Part shown: positions 11,501-25,495 of the stretch, in pieces
Layout: each line of letters starts with the position of its first letter
How positions within the stretch are numbered: position 1 is the stretch's first letter
Source of the DNA: Anthoceros angustus
Taxonomy: Eukaryota; Streptophyta; Anthocerotopsida; Anthocerotales; Anthocerotaceae
Length of the DNA stretch: 64,000 nucleotides
NCBI GenBank assembly: GCA_010909165.1
Contig: MU008155.1
Location: 806,001-870,000, forward strand
Reading direction: 5' to 3'
Notes under the pieces: model-generated
The model's input: the letters and a program-made list of their open reading frames with translations, nothing else
Databases searched by the model: none
Told to the model about the DNA's origin: nothing
Made by a program: the position numbers and the translations under genes

Positions 11501-12401
11501 GCCTGCAATGACTCTGCATCTTTCTGTCTCACGCGCATTAAGGCCTGTGATAGTCTGTATTAGAGGGGGGAACCGGTGACAATTTTGGAAGGCCAAAAGT
11601 GGTGCAAAAAATTGTTCCGCTAGCGGAGCAAAAGAAAAACCGCGCACCTCTTTCTGAGCGTCTGTCTCAGCGAGACATTCTGCTAATCCAGAACATTTCT
11701 GAATACACTCCTCGAGCTTAGATTCAAGTTCTGCTTGCCTTTTCCTGGAGGCACTGACTGAATGGACAAGAGTAATGACATTAGACCCAAATATCCAAAC
11801 AAGGTGCGGATCATGAAGATGCGGGGAAGAGGCTAATCCTTTCAAAAGACGGGAAGAGGCCCTACCAATTTCATCATAGTTCTGTTTGTCATTGTCCAGC
11901 TGCTGCTTGAGCTGATCCTTCTCCAGAAGATGTCCAGTTTCTACCTCCTGAAAGTGTCTAATGCAAGCCCTCAATTTCTTGATGTATTCCATCATCTGCT
12001 CGCTTCTTCCCTGTCATTCGAATGCGATGCTGATCAGAATCCTCTGGCGCTGCAACGGGTAAGACATTCGGACAACACTCCGTAAGTTTTGAGGACTGCA
12101 CCTTGTAGTCATACTTGTTTTTCCCACTCATTTTCATCCCTAGCAGAGCTTGCACATCTGCGCTGGTCGTTGACATGCCCTCCCACTCCCCAGCACTGGG
12201 AGGCAGGGCAGCTTGCCCAACCGGACATGATTCCCGAGCTGCGTTCACTGCCGCGAAAGCTTGCCGATTCCGAGCCGCAGCAGTCAAGTCCGCTGTCAAC
12301 CTGGCTCCAAAGTCATCCCTGCCTCCGGCAAGCTTCCTCTTTCGTTCCGACAGAGAGTCATCCTGGTTCTCCTTGAGCCGGCGGTTCATTGAGTCGGACA
12401 T
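8576..12401 (-). CDS. ATK: C-terminal-motor kinesin-14 (ATK1/ATK5 type)
   Basis: Minus-end-directed spindle kinesin by family knowledge. I spliced 16 exons, 5' to 3': 12401-12102, 12010-11866, 11757-11648, 11544-11425, 11321-11118, 11020-10811, 10706-10632, 10547-10401, 10295-10154, 10074-9965, 9872-9711, 9597-9389, 9298-9217, 9129-9025, 8933-8829 and 8746-8576. The frame stays open for 798 residues; Arabidopsis ATK1 is 793. The N-terminal tail contains a KYDYK...MMEYIKKLR-like segment, then coiled coil to about residue 435. The motor begins at [14 protein letters not shown] (438). It has P-loop GQTGSGKT (528-535), switch I SSRSH (656-660), switch II DLAGSE (686-691) and ends near [15 protein letters not shown]. 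The start is the ATG of MSDSMNRR; an in-frame ATG-like start farther upstream would add about 60 atypical residues. The exon 1/2 junction rests on homology and leaves one GTGCAG donor; the other junctions are strong. Confidence 0.93.
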
Positions 12402-13088
12402 GGCGGAGCCGCGTCTACGTTGCAAAAGAAGGGGAGTTGGTGTGGCAAGCAGCCACTTCCATGAACGTCTCACCGGAGCGCTCTCATGAACCGGACTCCT
12501 CAAGCCTGCAAAGCACGCAAAAGACAATGTGGAGAATCCAGCATGAGGAGCGTTTCTTCGCCGGATGTTGCCGAAGAGCAAGATCTAAAAGAAGAAACCT
12601 GCGAGCAGGACAAGAATCTCAAGCTGCGGCAGAAACGGTGGAATGCGTGAAGTGTGATACCTCCAACGGCAGCACGATCCCCGGCACCGCGGACGCGTAA
12701 GCTCCGCTGCAGCGAGCACTCAGAAGAGCTTGAAGGCACGGCAAAGACCTACATGGAAGAGCACAAGCGAGCCATCCGACGACATGCTCTGCCGCGGGCT
12801 GCTGCCACTGCTGCGTGTAGGAAAGGAAGAGCCCAATGCCGACGAGAGGGGCTCCGGCCTTTCGGAAGAAGGAGGGCGCCACAACGGAAGAATTCAAAAT
12901 CATCAGAGTGGGCCTGACTGCCAACAAACGGCATGGGGCCCTCCAACGGTCACATTCCCAACACCCATTTCGAGTCTTGTGCGTTTTTATTAGGAGGAGC
13001 TCTCCCCATTACACTGGCCACAATGCAAACGAGGTGCAAGATAGATAGGTTATGTACTCCTAATAACAACCTTATCTACTTCGTATTG

Positions 13089-13123
13089 ATATATATATAT
13101 ATCTGTGTGTGTGTGTGTGTGTC
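13089..13123. repeat. AT/GT dinucleotide microsatellite
   Basis: A run of AT dinucleotides passes directly into a run of GT dinucleotides, a compound simple repeat in AT-rich intergenic DNA. Confidence 0.85.
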
Positions 13124-15779
13124 AATATTTTTATTAGAAAGCATAAAAGGATCAAATAATATCCCAAGATGAATATATTAAATCCAAATTATATTGTGCA
13201 CTTCACAAATACAATATATATAAATAAGTTCTAAACATGTATATACTCAAATGTAAATAGAGACTCATCTTATACAAACAAGGTTAAGAAAACCGGAAAG
13301 AAAAAAAAAAGCTCTACAATATAAGTACATCATATGCCTAGCATTAAAATTCATACGCTTAGACCAAATACACACACATTTATAAGAACGTCGTGATTAA
13401 GCCTCATGAGCTTAGATCGGTACTTAGATGGGGTGCTTAAAGGGAGTGGATGCCCTTGGTGCAAGTAGCTTAGGCACACCATGGTACAAGTTGTTAAGTA
13501 CCAAGTCTCATGACGGAAATCCGTCCTTAGTGGACTTAAATAAAATTCTTCTTTTTCTTCTTCATTACCAAAGACTTGTAAGGTTTTAATTGGATGGAAG
13601 GTTTTCTGAACTTGCTCACATGTGATGGTTTAAGTTATTCTAAAATTATTGAGAATTTCCATAAAACGTTTTAGAGTGGAAGCACTTCATATTTCTAGCT
13701 CCAAATGGAACTAGAAATATTCAAACTAGGAGAAGGCATCATCTCGAAGGTTTTTCCAGTGAAATTGATCTAGTATTTATTTTCCATGTAATTTAAAAAA
13801 CACCGAAGAACCTTAAGACATCAGCCCTTTTTTGCAAGATAAGAGAAATCGTATATCAGCCGGCCCCGAAGAACTTCAAAAGCTTATAACAAGGGGCTTT
13901 TTCTTTTGCAAGAGAGATAACTAAATCCATATATCTGGCAGCCCCGACTTCAGAATCTTACCACAATGGCAAGTTTTGCAAGTGAGATATTGGAAATCAT
14001 TCATCAAGCAGCTCCAAGAGGCATCAAAACAAGCCATCAACGGTCGTGAGTAAACAGGGGTGAGAGGTACCCTCATCCCATTTGTGGTCTGACTTGAGGG
14101 TTCTCTAACGAAGGAGTTCTAATGAACTCTCGGCTAACGTGTCACTCCCCAAGGGAGGACATCATCTTTCAGATCGTATTACGTTACCAATCTCCATCAA
14201 TATTAGCAGGACCTTCAATTACTTCAAAAATGGTTTTTTTGCTAGGCTTGAGAAGGAACAAATCTATTCCAGACATACCATTGATAGTCGTATTTGCTAT
14301 TCTCTAGAAATCATGTCCCTAGGTCCCTCATTTGTTCTTTTAACCCTAGTATTACAAATCCACTCAAATTGAGTGGTTCACGCTAAGTTTTCACCTTTAT
14401 GTTTTTGGCGTGGCTAACTTGATCGAAGTATGCTAATGCCAATGTGCATTGGGCAATCTAATTTGCAGAAAACCTGACCTCCTACAACTCACTCCGGTTG
14501 CTCGAAGGTTTCAAAGATGCTGCACGACCACTATGGACAATGTGAGGTTACTCATGACTCCCTCCTCCAGGATCCATCCTAACATGCATTTGTGACCAGC
14601 CTTGATTTTCTGGTAATTAGTGGGCAGTAAAGGCATAGGGTGCTCCCAGTGTTCAGAATAGGATATGGGTCTCCGGACTTGTGGTCGGAAGTGGTTTGTA
14701 AGTCTTTTGGGTTCGATTTTCTGGTCTGTTCTGAGGACTGTGGTTAGTTCAGCCAAGGTGTTTTTCTTGTCCAAAATGTTGGCCTAGATATTTTGTGAGG
14801 TAGAAGAGCATGATGTGCAAAACCTAGTATGAAGGCCGCTTAAGCTAATTTCATGTGCATTGCTAGAATCAGCAAAGATGTTGTGCCATGTTATTTTGAA
14901 GAAGCATGGCCATGGCTTCTGGAATCTTGTGAAAGAGAAGGAGGGGTCAAGAATTTTCCTTGCCCAAATCACCGGACAAAGGAAAGTGAGCTGATCTTTG
15001 TTAAGAAGAGGGGATGAATTTTTGCAATGATTAGAATTAATACAAATTAAAAATCATAAGCTCGCAAAAAATAGGCCAAAAACCTCTTTAGCATTCTGGA
15101 GTTAACTATATCTAGTCTATCACCCAAGCACAATATGGTGTTGACATGTCTACGTTGAACCACAAGCTTGCGCCTATAATCACAAAAAGGGTAGAAAATA
15201 TTTATTGTAGTGGATACATAATTAAGAAAAAGTCCTTTCCTTCACATTCTTCGGCTATTGTACGTTGAATTAACCCAACATGACCAATTTTCCCAATTCG
15301 AGTACTTAGGGCCACTTTTGGGGTTACTATGGGCGGAGAAAAATATCCCTAATATCATTATTGTGTTGTATGACTTTTAGCGAGTTGAATCCAGCCACTT
15401 GCAGGCCCTATGAAAAAATTGCACACGAGGGTAAGCATAGTGTGTTTTTCAATAAAGTAGTTGATCGTATGCAACCATGTCTAGTTTATGTGTGGTTACT
15501 AAGTTAGTTCAATCTAGCATACGTTAGACATAACCATGATACAATAAATTCTGTAGAGGCCACACTACAGTCATGCTGCTGCTAGCATATCCTTAGGCAC
15601 CTGGGTACCTTCTATCCAAAAAAAATGGTCATTTGATTACTTTAAAGACTATTATTTAGATCATAGTTTTTATATATCTAATCATATACAGCAAACAACC
15701 ATATGAAGAGAGAGCAAGGCAACCGAGTAAATCGCTTCTATGGAGCTAACAATTAGTATATTTAAGAAACCTGAACTAA

Positions 15780-15950
15780 CTAAACACTCATATAAATATA
15801 AGGTGCTACCTATTGTACATGTCTAAACACTCTTATAATCCTAGAGTGCTACTTGTTGCACGTGAGTAAATACTCATATTGTAATTCTAAAGTATTACTT
15901 GATGCGCATGACTAAACACTCGTATAATCCTAAAGTGTTACTTGGCTGAG
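15780..15950. repeat. diverged 43-46-bp tandem repeat, four copies
   Basis: Units starting CTAAACACTC (or a one- or two-base variant) begin at about 15780, 15823, 15866 and 15912, so the period is 43-46 bp. Each unit also contains an AGTGCTACTTG-like block. The copies have diverged, so this is an old array. Confidence 0.75.
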
Positions 15951-16337
15951 TAATCTTGTAAGTAGTGCTACATACCAAATCCTTGAGTTGTAAGCAAGAA
16001 GTGGCTTATTTTTAATCGCACACTACATGCTACGAATTTATAAAATTGGAATGTTTTGTTCTCATCGCCTAGTGCAGATGAGACTTCCCATCTCTCAACT
16101 CTCTGTCATTTTTTTAAAGTGAGCATGAATAAAAAAAATTAAAATCACAATGTAATAAATTCACATGACCTAATTACTTATCAAACCCCCTCAGACGGAA
16201 TTCTGAAAAGTGGCACTTGTGTCTAAAACTAAAACCTTTAGCGCTAATATACTTTTAAATGGCGGTGCTTACAATCCATGTATGTTTAAGTAATAAATCA
16301 ATGATGAAAATACTCGGATAGCTTTCTTCACGTCTTA

Positions 16338-16373
16338 AAACAAACTAGGGGGTTCAAACAAACTAGGGGGTTC
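16338..16373. repeat. perfect 18-bp tandem duplication
   Basis: Two identical adjacent 18-bp units, each AAACAAACTAGGGGGTTC. They lie downstream of the CFIm25 stop codon, possibly beyond its 3' UTR. Perfect identity suggests a recent slippage event. Confidence 0.9.
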
Positions 16374-16693
16374 CATGAACCGGAAGACCGTATGGAATTG
16401 GTGAACAGCCCCACATGCAGGCGATGGAGACCACCCCGTCTCATCATGTATGTACGTATATAATTTTCCTTCCATCCCTTCCCTACGGACCACCCCGTGT
16501 TTATGTACATACATACCGTATTCAGTTCAGAGTACATGGCAATACGACACATAAGTCTCGCCTCAAGACCGGACGCATCACGCATACACTTGGACGTGGG
16601 AGCGCAGGATTGTCCTAAAATCGATGATAAATAGATAGATAAGTAGATAAAAACTGCCCAGTCTACGTGCGAAGACAAAAATTGACAGACACG

Positions 16694-18086
<1,393 letters not shown>

Positions 18087-18482
18087 TGCTCCGCCCTTCT
18101 CGAACCCACTACAGGGAAATGCTAAGGAAGAAGCCCCACACCCATCTATCCCCGAGACCTGGCCGCATCCCGTCGCCCACCTGCCAGCGCCCGTTGCAAG
18201 CAGGCCTGCTATGCCTGCTCCTGCTTCGCAAATGGCTTGTCAGCCCACGTGGTGCCAACAGCCGGATTTCACACCGCAGGGGAGAGTTTCGATGCAAAGC
18301 CAAAAACACCAGCAATCGTCTCCCCCTGGAATTTCTCGAAATGATCAAACCTAAAGGTGGTTGAATTTGGAAAGGAGGCAGTTTAATATGTGGGTTAAAC
18401 GGGGGTAGATAGACTAGTGTAAAACGCTGCATTGGGGGCCTGCAAAATCCAGTGAGCTTGGGTGGGGAGGCTGTCGAGCGGA
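18087..18482. promoter_or_regulatory. shared divergent promoter, CFIm25 / ProRS
   Basis: Only 396 bp separate the two start codons of divergently transcribed housekeeping genes, so both promoters and both 5' UTRs must lie in or start from this interval. I did not find a convincing TATA box in either direction. Called from gene arrangement, not from a motif. Confidence 0.55.
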
Positions 18483-21166
<2,684 letters not shown>

Positions 21167-21563
21167 ATTTGGGGTCCTCTTCATTCGGTTTTGGTTTCGT
21201 CACGAACATTCATTTTCCCCAAGCTGGGCTGGCAGTTTCAGGCTAACTCGTCTGGGGATGTAAAAGGATTTCTCGTAGACCTAGCAAGAGCGGCCATCTA
21301 CCTCCGGAACGGAGGGTGCGGAGTCGTAGAGGCGGTCCAAAGTTTGAACCCGTCATTCGAGTCAAGTGCAACCTGGTGGCTTGCGAGGCATCTTTCGATG
21401 TGTTATCTTGTAGTGTGACGTAGGTGCGGTTGGTCCGGTTCAATTTTCTTATCACGTTATGAAGGGTTTTCTCTTCTTTGGCCGCTTCGGAGGCCAAACA
21501 ACACAAAGCAAACCGGTGGACGAACATCGTGGAACATGGACAAGGACAATCGCTTCGATAAAT

Positions 21564-21913
21564 CTTGGCCTCCATATGTGAACAAACATCGCAAAACACG
21601 GACATGAACACTGACCTCAATAAGTCCCCCTATAGGTGACACTCGCTTCAGCAAATCCTCTTCATCTTGGCCTCCATATGTGAACAAACATCGCAGAACA
21701 CGGACATGAACACTCGCCTCAATAAGTCTCCGCCCCTATAGGTGACACTCGCTTCAGCAAATCCTCTTCAATAAATCTCCGCCCCTATAGTTGACGGAAC
21801 GAGCTGTGAAATCCCCGCCTCTATTGGTGACGGAACGAGATGTTAAATCCCTGCCTCTATAGGTGACGGAACGAGGCGGATCCCCGCCTCTATAGGTGAC
21901 GGAACGAGGTGCT
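21564..21913. repeat. compound minisatellite, 102-bp and about 35-bp units
   Basis: A unit beginning CTTGGCCTCCATATGTG occurs at 21564 and again at 21666 (period 102 bp), with a weaker partial copy before it. It passes into a shorter unit containing CTATAGGTGACGGAACGAG, present at about 21779, 21814, 21849 and 21880 with spacings of 30-35 bp. Read on the minus strand, the short units give a repeated SVTYRGGD-like peptide in frame, but no gene context supports translation. Confidence 0.85.
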
Positions 21914-22896
21914 AAGTGTGCCCTCAATTGCAAGGAGGGACAGCCCTGCGGAAAGAGAAAGGAAAGGAAGAGGGAGATATGCATATTCCAATGCCCTCCC
22001 TGCATGCATGGTCGAAAAGGGGACGGGACCCGAGGACGGGTTAGGAGAGCCTGAAGGTTTCTTCCGAGATACCTCGAAATTAGTGACATTTTTTATTGAA
22101 GAAAATAACCCTAAAACATAGAGCCTTATAAAAAGATGCCATATTTGTTAGAATTTAATATATATATGATTTGGAATATGGGCTTGAGAAACTCATTTTG
22201 AGTGGGTTGGGCAACATGGGGTTAAGGAACCGTGGATTCTTTGGCAGCTTGATTCTTTCCACTCGAACGCTGACAAGGTGGAAGATGTGCGCTACCTCCA
22301 TTTTCTTTGATATGGAAGGCAAATAGCTTTGTGTAGGACGTGCAGAAGTAGGTTTCCTGAACTTGGATTGCAACATCTTGGAGATGTTTCTTTGAGCTAG
22401 GATCTTTGAACTTTCTTCGAGCATTTCCAACGGAGATGAGAGCCCCTCATGGCCTGCGATGCCACCTTTTGTTAGCATCCGCCTGAGGATTGCACTCTGC
22501 CTGCAACTGAGGATCTACCTACGGCTGAGAATCCGGTTGATCATCTACCAGCGGCTTGTCATCTGCCTAAGGGTGGGTTCCCGTGTATGGCCACCCCTTA
22601 GCTTGAAACTCGAGTGAAGCTCGTGTCACCTTCGCATGTCATGCCCATGCGTCTTAAAAAGTGATTGCCATTATGTTGGTTCGCTTCAAAGTTCAATGTT
22701 TGATGTAGGTTTCCTACGAAGTCGGGCCAGAAGCATCGTTACGAAGAACTTGATATCAACCCCCAGGGTATGACGTGGCTCCGCTTATGAGATATATGGT
22801 AGTTCAACAACTTTTGGTGTACCTAAAAATGGACCCAATAAACTTTACCGGGTCTTGTATAGTTTGAGGGGTGCAGCATTCATTAACAAGTTTCTA

Positions 22897-22937
22897 GGGG
22901 GTTTCTATAGGGGGGGTTTTAGGGGGGTTTTAGGGGG
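22897..22937 (+). other. G-tract cluster, possible G-quadruplex / telomere-like
   Basis: Four runs of five to seven G (starting at 22897, 22910, 22922 and 22933) are separated by short T/A-rich loops, three of them containing TTTTA or TTTCTATA. The spacing satisfies a strong intramolecular G-quadruplex pattern. The units resemble an imperfect plant telomere repeat (TTTAGGG) with extra G. Function unknown. Confidence 0.7.
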
Positions 22938-25047
22938 TTTTGCACACGCGAACCCAACCTAAGAATCTGGCAGCGGCTTGTTACCCTCCTAAGAATCTCG
23001 TTCAGTGGCTTGTCATATGTCATAGGAGCTACGCATGCAACTTGTCGTCGGCCTGACAATTTACCACGACTGCTGGATTTTAGGCCCATGCTGTCAGCAA
23101 AGGAAAAGAGGAAACGTGTTTCTGACCAAAATTGCCATAGTCGGAGAGGAAATCTAAGAGAAAAATAAGCGGAAAAATCACATGGAAAAAACTTGGAGGG
23201 AAAAAAAGACGAAAAAAGTAGATGGAGTTAGCAAATGACGTGGTCAGTATGTTGGTGGCAGTGATAAGCCTCATTCTCACATTGAAGAGAGCAGCAGTTG
23301 ATGGCATCTCACAGCCATCGACTGATGGCAATCAGTTGTATTCCGGTATGTTGTAATTGCAATTACCCAGGCCATTACTTCACTTCTTGTCTAATGGCTG
23401 ACGAATAAGGGATTGGGGATAATAAGAGTCTCCAATAGAGGCCATTCACCACAATCAATTAAGAATAGGCCCTGAGACTGGAAAGAGCATGTCTAGGTAA
23501 GAAATACTAGTAGTTCAAACCAAAGTTCATGTTGACTCTTCTTTTTCAGTGGCAAGTGCACATATGACTTGGCTCTTCTTTTTTAGTGGTAAGTGTATAT
23601 TTGACCGACTCTTCTTTGTTTAGTAGTAAGTGTATATCATACGACACTCGAGGCCTCGAGGGAGGATAAATTTCATATTTTTAATTGTATGTCAACCTAT
23701 AGATCAATAACTTCTTTCATGTGATTTGAGGTTACATTGTTACAAAGAATAAATATAGCATACCTATACAACACAAATCCATAAAAGGCCATAAAATCAC
23801 AAAGGTTATAAAATCTCCACTGTCATGTATGATGACTTTCTAGATTGTGGTTTTTATTAACCTCTATATGCCCAACTGTCTCATTTTGAGACGCTAAGAC
23901 GTGTGCTCCGGTAAAGAAAAAACGCAAGCTTTGGGCGATATGGTCAACGTGGTGCACTCTCAAGAAATACTAGGAGGGAGTTCCACCCACGAAGACAGAC
24001 AGCAAGCGTCCCTAACTCAGCTGCAAAAGAAAATTATGCCCCTCTTGCACCAAAATTGATTGAGGAGAGAAGGAACAAGAAACGACATGGAAAGGCCCAA
24101 CCATAGGTCGAGGTGTGAACCAAACCCAGTTTTGAGAAGAGGCCGAGGCACGGAAACCTGGCCTGAACGCCTACCATGCTCTTCCTCATGGCAAGAGACG
24201 TGGTCCTAGAGCCACCGGCTTCTCTCCCTCACCACCCAATGTTGCAATCCCGGGCTTGCGGGTGTTTTGTCCACTTGCTCCTGTTATTTTCACCATCGTA
24301 CTTGTGTTGGTAAAGGGCCTTGGTTTGGGCAGCGGCCACCAAGGCCTCAGTGAGGAAAGTGAATTCTAGCTGGTGATGGTTTTATATACTTTAGTTGTCT
24401 AACTGGTGGTGGGTGCGTGTTCACAGACCAAACTTGCACGAGGAGGTAAAGTGGCTTGGAGCAGTCACACACCCGGGTTCCCACAACGAATCGCAAGAAG
24501 ACAAAGAACGGACTGCGTTCATGCAATGTGCACTTCGTGTGACGCGTTTGGAGTTAAGGATAGGAGCATGGTGGGTTACGAGATTCTTTCGGAGTCTGGT
24601 TTTTCATAGCAGGACATTGAAGTTTTGCGCATAGCATCTTGCACACTCCACTTATGCATGCAGTTTTCATACGGTGTGTAGCCTTTGCAAAGGCATAACG
24701 TTCGATATGAAGATTGCCTGTTTTCGTGATGAATTGACCCTCAACCACGACCCACTGCAATCACGAAAAAAAACCTCTATAGTTTTAATGGCTACATCGT
24801 TTTAATGGCCACAGCTAATGCCTCACACCTCGAATGCCGGCAAGGTTGTGCTCATCATGAAGAGGAGAAGGAGGGCATGTCCCTTCCATTGTCACGGATT
24901 TGATGAAGGCTCATACGATTTTACATGCAATTATAAGTCTGAGGAAAGTATTTTCTCGAAAATACCCTCCACACCCCCTGGTTATTTATGGGTTAAAGGA
25001 GAAGAGAGTAGGTAGTGATGCTGTGGCTGATGACTTTTGCAAAACAA

Positions 25048-25193
25048 GTGAGTGAAACAGTAACGTCGTTGGGCGAGTTGGGCAAAAATGTGAGTGAAAC
25101 AGTAACGTCGCACAGCGAGTTGGGCTACTACTGGTCAGCAAAACATATTAAAGGACGACGGGTTGAGCTACTACTGGTCAGCAAAACATATTA
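25048..25193. repeat. tandem direct repeats, period about 43 bp
   Basis: GTGAGTGAAACAGTAACGTC begins at 25048 and again at 25090. A second 27-bp word beginning GCTACTACTGGTCAGC occurs at 25124-25150 and 25167-25193 without change. Both pairs are about 42-43 bp apart, so they probably come from one array whose copies have partly diverged. Confidence 0.8.
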
Positions 25194-25495
25194 CCAGCTA
25201 AAGCACAGCAGGTTACGTCCATGGACAATTGATTGAGAGGCAAGAGTCATCCTAACAAGCTTTCACGCCTTCCCTAGACCTAAAGACCCACTTAATACAT
25301 AAATGGTGGCGGGGACGTAATTAGTGTCCATTTGTAGATAGTGAACGAGAAAAGAAAGTAAAAGTTAGGGTAATAGGTGCCTGATAAAATGATGAAAAGT
25401 GCCAGGAAACAAGTAATGAGTTTCGCCGGAGTTATTGAACGAAATCGCAGCTCACAAACCCATGAGAGCATTCGAAAAAGAAACCCTAGGGGCAA

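Larger units (their letters stand above)
12402..16693. other. AT-rich intergenic region
   Basis: About 4.3 kb between the 5' end of the kinesin gene and the 3' end of CFIm25. The first 600 bp are GC-richer, carry overlapping short frames on both strands and probably include the kinesin promoter and 5' UTR. From 13.05 to 16.3 kb the DNA is AT-rich with a dinucleotide microsatellite near 13090-13123 and tandem repeats at 15780-15950 and 16338-16373. Minus-strand frames at 14511-14774 and 14784-14972 could come from an old transposon, but no catalytic motif is visible. I recognise no gene. Confidence 0.5.
21167..25495. other. repeat-rich intergenic region
   Basis: About 4.3 kb between ProRS and the SNF2 gene. 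It contains a minisatellite (21564-21913), a G-tract cluster (22897-22937) and interleaved direct repeats (25048-25193). A 107-codon minus-strand frame at 22155-22478 starts with ATG but has no domain I recognise. The remainder, 22.9-25.0 kb, shows only short frames. The last 200 bases before 25496 probably hold the promoter and 5' UTR of the SNF2 gene. Confidence 0.5.

Noticed and set aside
21564-21913. CRISPR array
   Set aside because: The units are contiguous tandem repeats without unique spacers, and the sequence is eukaryotic.
22155-22478. 107-codon minus-strand frame
   Set aside because: It starts with ATG but has no domain, neighbour or codon pattern that supports a gene, and lies in repeat-rich DNA. 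It is mentioned only in the region description.
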